Of a DNA stretch of 42,471 nucleotides, positions 40,965 through 42,471 are shown piece after piece. This DNA comes from an uncultured Pelagibacteraceae bacterium (GTDB lineage Bacteria; Pseudomonadota; Alphaproteobacteria; Pelagibacterales; Pelagibacteraceae), in the NCBI GenBank assembly GCA_902588315.1, contig CACIOP010000010.1:1-42471 (forward strand), written 5' to 3'. The notes under the pieces were generated by a model. The model had not been told where the DNA came from. It saw only the letters and a list, made by a program, of their open reading frames with translations, and did no database searches. Position 1 is the stretch's first letter. Every line of letters starts with the position of its first letter. The translations under genes were made by a program, and so were the position numbers.

Positions 40965-40980
40965 TTAGAAAGAAATTTTT

Positions 40981-42327
40981 ATGAGCACACAAAACAAAAC
41001 AGCAATTCCAAATTCTTTAAATGAGCACTGGATGCCATTTACATCTAACAAAGATTTTAAAGAGAATCCAAGATTGATTGTTGAAGCTAAAGGTGTGTAT
41101 TTAAAAAACCATCAAGGACAAACTCAAATCGATGCAAGTTCAGGATTATTTTGTAATCCTTTAGGTCATGGTAGAGAAGAAATTATTGAGGCAATAACAA
41201 ATCAATTAAAGACATTAGATTATTGTCAACCTTTTCAACAAGGATTTGGTGGATCATTTGAATTAGCTACAAGAATTTCAAAACACACTCCAGGGAATTT
41301 AAATAGAATGTTTTATACTATTTGTGGGTCAACAGCTGTTGAAACTGCAATTAAAATTGCAATCGCTTATCATAGAGCAAGAGGAGACAGTCAAAGATTT
41401 AGATTTGTTGGTAGAGAAAGAGGTTACCATGGAATGAATATTGGTGCGACTTCTGTTGGAGGTATGGTTAATAACGTAAAAACTTTTGCAAGTGTTTTAA
41501 TGCCAGGCGTTGTGCATATGAGACATACACATTTACCAGAACATAAATTTGTAAGTGGCCAGCCAGAAACAGGTGTTGAGTTAGCTGAAGATTTAGAAAG
41601 AATTTGTATGAACTTTGGAGCTGAAAATATAGCAGCTTGTATTGTTGAACCTATTGCAGGATCAACAGGCACATTAGTTCCACCAAAAGGATATCTACAA
41701 CGATTAAGAGAGATTTGTGATAAACATGGAATACTTTTAATATTTGATGAAGTAATCACTGGCTGGGGAAGAACTGGATCTCCATTTGCATCACAGGAGT
41801 ATGGTGTAACCCCAGACATGATGACAATGGCAAAAGCTACTACAAACGGAATTAGTCCAATGGGTGTTGTTGCATGTAAAGAAGATATTTATGATGCTAT
41901 TGCAGAAAATGCTCCCAAAGGAACTATAGAATTATTTCATGGTTATACTTATTCTGGAATACCAATTTCTGTAGCTGCTGGCTTAGCTGTACAGGATATT
42001 ATTGAAAAGGATGATATTTTTAATAGAGCAAAAAATTTAGCACCTTATTTCCAAGAAGGTTTAATGTCTTTAAAAGATATCGATGTTGTTGATAATATTA
42101 GAGGATATGGAATGATGGGTGGAATTGATATTGTAATGGATAAAAAACCAGGTGCAGCAGGATTTACTTGTTTCAAACATTGCTATGAAGCAGGTGTAAA
42201 TTTCAAAGCTACAGGTGATTGTTTAATTATTGCCCCAATGTTTATTTGTGAAAAAAAACATATTGATGAGATTATTGAAAAACTTCGAACTGGAATAACA
42301 AATTACGCAAAAAGCAAAAAGAATTAA
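40981..42327 (+). CDS. class III omega-amino acid:pyruvate aminotransferase
   Basis: This 448-residue PLP enzyme (class III) moves an amino group from an omega-amino acid such as beta-alanine or taurine to pyruvate, giving alanine. Key residues are the phosphate loop GSTAVETA (116-123), D256 in FDEVITGWGRTG, and the PLP lysine K285 in MAKATTNG; GLFCNPLGHG is near the N-terminus. Substrate choice is not clear. It lies directly upstream of alanine dehydrogenase (9 bases), which would turn alanine back into pyruvate and ammonium. The TauE/SafE gene at 6.5 kb is too far to prove a taurine role. Confidence 0.87.
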   Translation: MSTQNKTAIPNSLNEHWMPFTSNKDFKENPRLIVEAKGVYLKNHQGQTQIDASSGLFCNPLGHGREEIIEAITNQLKTLDYCQPFQQGFGGSFELATRISKHTPGNLNRMFYTICGSTAVETAIKIAIAYHRARGDSQRFRFVGRERGYHGMNIGATSVGGMVNNVKTFASVLMPGVVHMRHTHLPEHKFVSGQPETGVELAEDLERICMNFGAENIAACIVEPIAGSTGTLVPPKGYLQRLREICDKHGILLIFDEVITGWGRTGSPFASQEYGVTPDMMTMAKATTNGISPMGVVACKEDIYDAIAENAPKGTIELFHGYTYSGIPISVAAGLAVQDIIEKDDIFNRAKNLAPYFQEGLMSLKDIDVVDNIRGYGMMGGIDIVMDKKPGAAGFTCFKHCYEAGVNFKATGDCLIIAPMFICEKKHIDEIIEKLRTGITNYAKSKKN

Positions 42328-42336
42328 TTTTCGTTT

Positions 42337-42471
42337 ATGAAAATTGGGGTTCCTAAAGAAATTAAACCACAAGAAAATAGAATTGGTTTAACACCTGATA
42401 GTGTTAAGACTTTAGTGTCAGAAGGTCATGAGGTTTTAGTTGAAAACAATGGTGGATTTGAAGCTGGTTTT
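42337..42471 (+). CDS. ald: alanine dehydrogenase, N-terminal fragment (window edge)
   Basis: The first 45 codons of this gene are in the window and it runs off the right end. The start [20 protein letters not shown], then [16 protein letters not shown], fits alanine dehydrogenase (NAD-dependent, alanine to pyruvate and ammonium). The related transhydrogenase alpha subunit shares part of this fold, but the PKEIKPQEN start and the gene partner favour Ald. It lies 9 bases behind the omega-aminotransferase and is probably cotranscribed. Confidence 0.82.
   Translation, partial: MKIGVPKEIKPQENRIGLTPDSVKTLVSEGHEVLVENNGGFEAGF

Noticed and set aside
41424..41819. 131-residue open frame on the minus strand inside the aminotransferase
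   Set aside because: It is antisense to a well-conserved enzyme and has no family features. The same holds for open frames at 17236-17472, 2120-2302 and 24516-24749.
1..42471. CRISPR arrays, insertion sequences, prophage genes or attachment sites
   Set aside because: I saw no regularly spaced repeats, transposase or integrase motifs, or duplicated tRNA ends in the window.

Overview
The window is a compact, strongly AT-rich bacterial chromosome segment that looks like a SAR11 alphaproteobacterium (Candidatus Pelagibacter or a close relative). The reasons are the AT-rich, lysine-rich coding, very short or negative intergenic distances, and the gene set: TctABC uptake, dimethylglycine/sarcosine-type dehydrogenase, omega-aminotransferase next to alanine dehydrogenase, TauE/SafE exporter, and a DUF6165 gene beside a GT9 glycosyltransferase. 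The assignment is inference from content; there is no rRNA in the window.

Layout. 1-4.7 kb: a citrate/2-methylcitrate synthase, then (minus strand) nrdA-nrdB for a class I ribonucleotide reductase without an ATP-cone, trailed by a methyltransferase. 4.9-6.5 kb: a phosphomannomutase/phosphoglucomutase followed by a possible pseudoknot and a clear intrinsic terminator. 6.5-10.1 kb (minus): MFS transporter, rpoZ with a long acidic tail, dusA, TSUP exporter. 10.1-11.8 kb (plus): a beta-hydroxyacid dehydrogenase, a PNPOx-like flavoprotein and a tiny membrane protein. 11.8-14.2 kb (minus): a four-gene operon of gamma carbonic anhydrase, DUF1330, a secreted HExxH protein and another secreted protein. 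14.2-16.7 kb (plus): CxxC redoxin, GT4 glycosyltransferase, EamA transporter. 16.7-21 kb: tctCBA and a divergent AbrB-family membrane protein. 21-25.4 kb: GT9, DUF6165, PhyH dioxygenase and a polar amino-acid ABC transporter without a local ATPase. 25.4-30.6 kb: a fused SpeD-SpeE polyamine enzyme, FucA-like aldolase, mtnA, a secreted alpha/beta hydrolase, mtnP and divergent apt. 30.7-35.5 kb: a methyltransferase, GT2 and rfbBACD (dTDP-rhamnose) surface-sugar island. 35.6-40 kb: guaC, a Gpt-like phosphoribosyltransferase behind tRNA-Met(CAU), a small membrane protein and an FAD/GcvT dimethylglycine dehydrogenase-like protein. 40-42.5 kb: a decayed CDP-paratose 2-epimerase-like gene, an omega-aminotransferase and the start of alanine dehydrogenase.

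The most coherent functional unit is 25.4-30.6 kb. Spermidine-type synthesis produces 5'-methylthioadenosine. MtnP splits it to adenine (recycled by Apt) and methylthioribose-1-P, MtnA isomerises the sugar, and an aldolase with the FucA active site could cleave it to dihydroxyacetone phosphate and a methylthio-aldehyde, as in the DHAP shunt. A secreted hydrolase of unknown role is locked into this operon by ATGA overlaps on both sides. Other notable structure includes hairpins placed right after both solute-binding-protein genes, a possible H-type pseudoknot upstream of a terminator, very short divergent gaps that suggest leaderless mRNAs, and an epimerase gene in visible decay.
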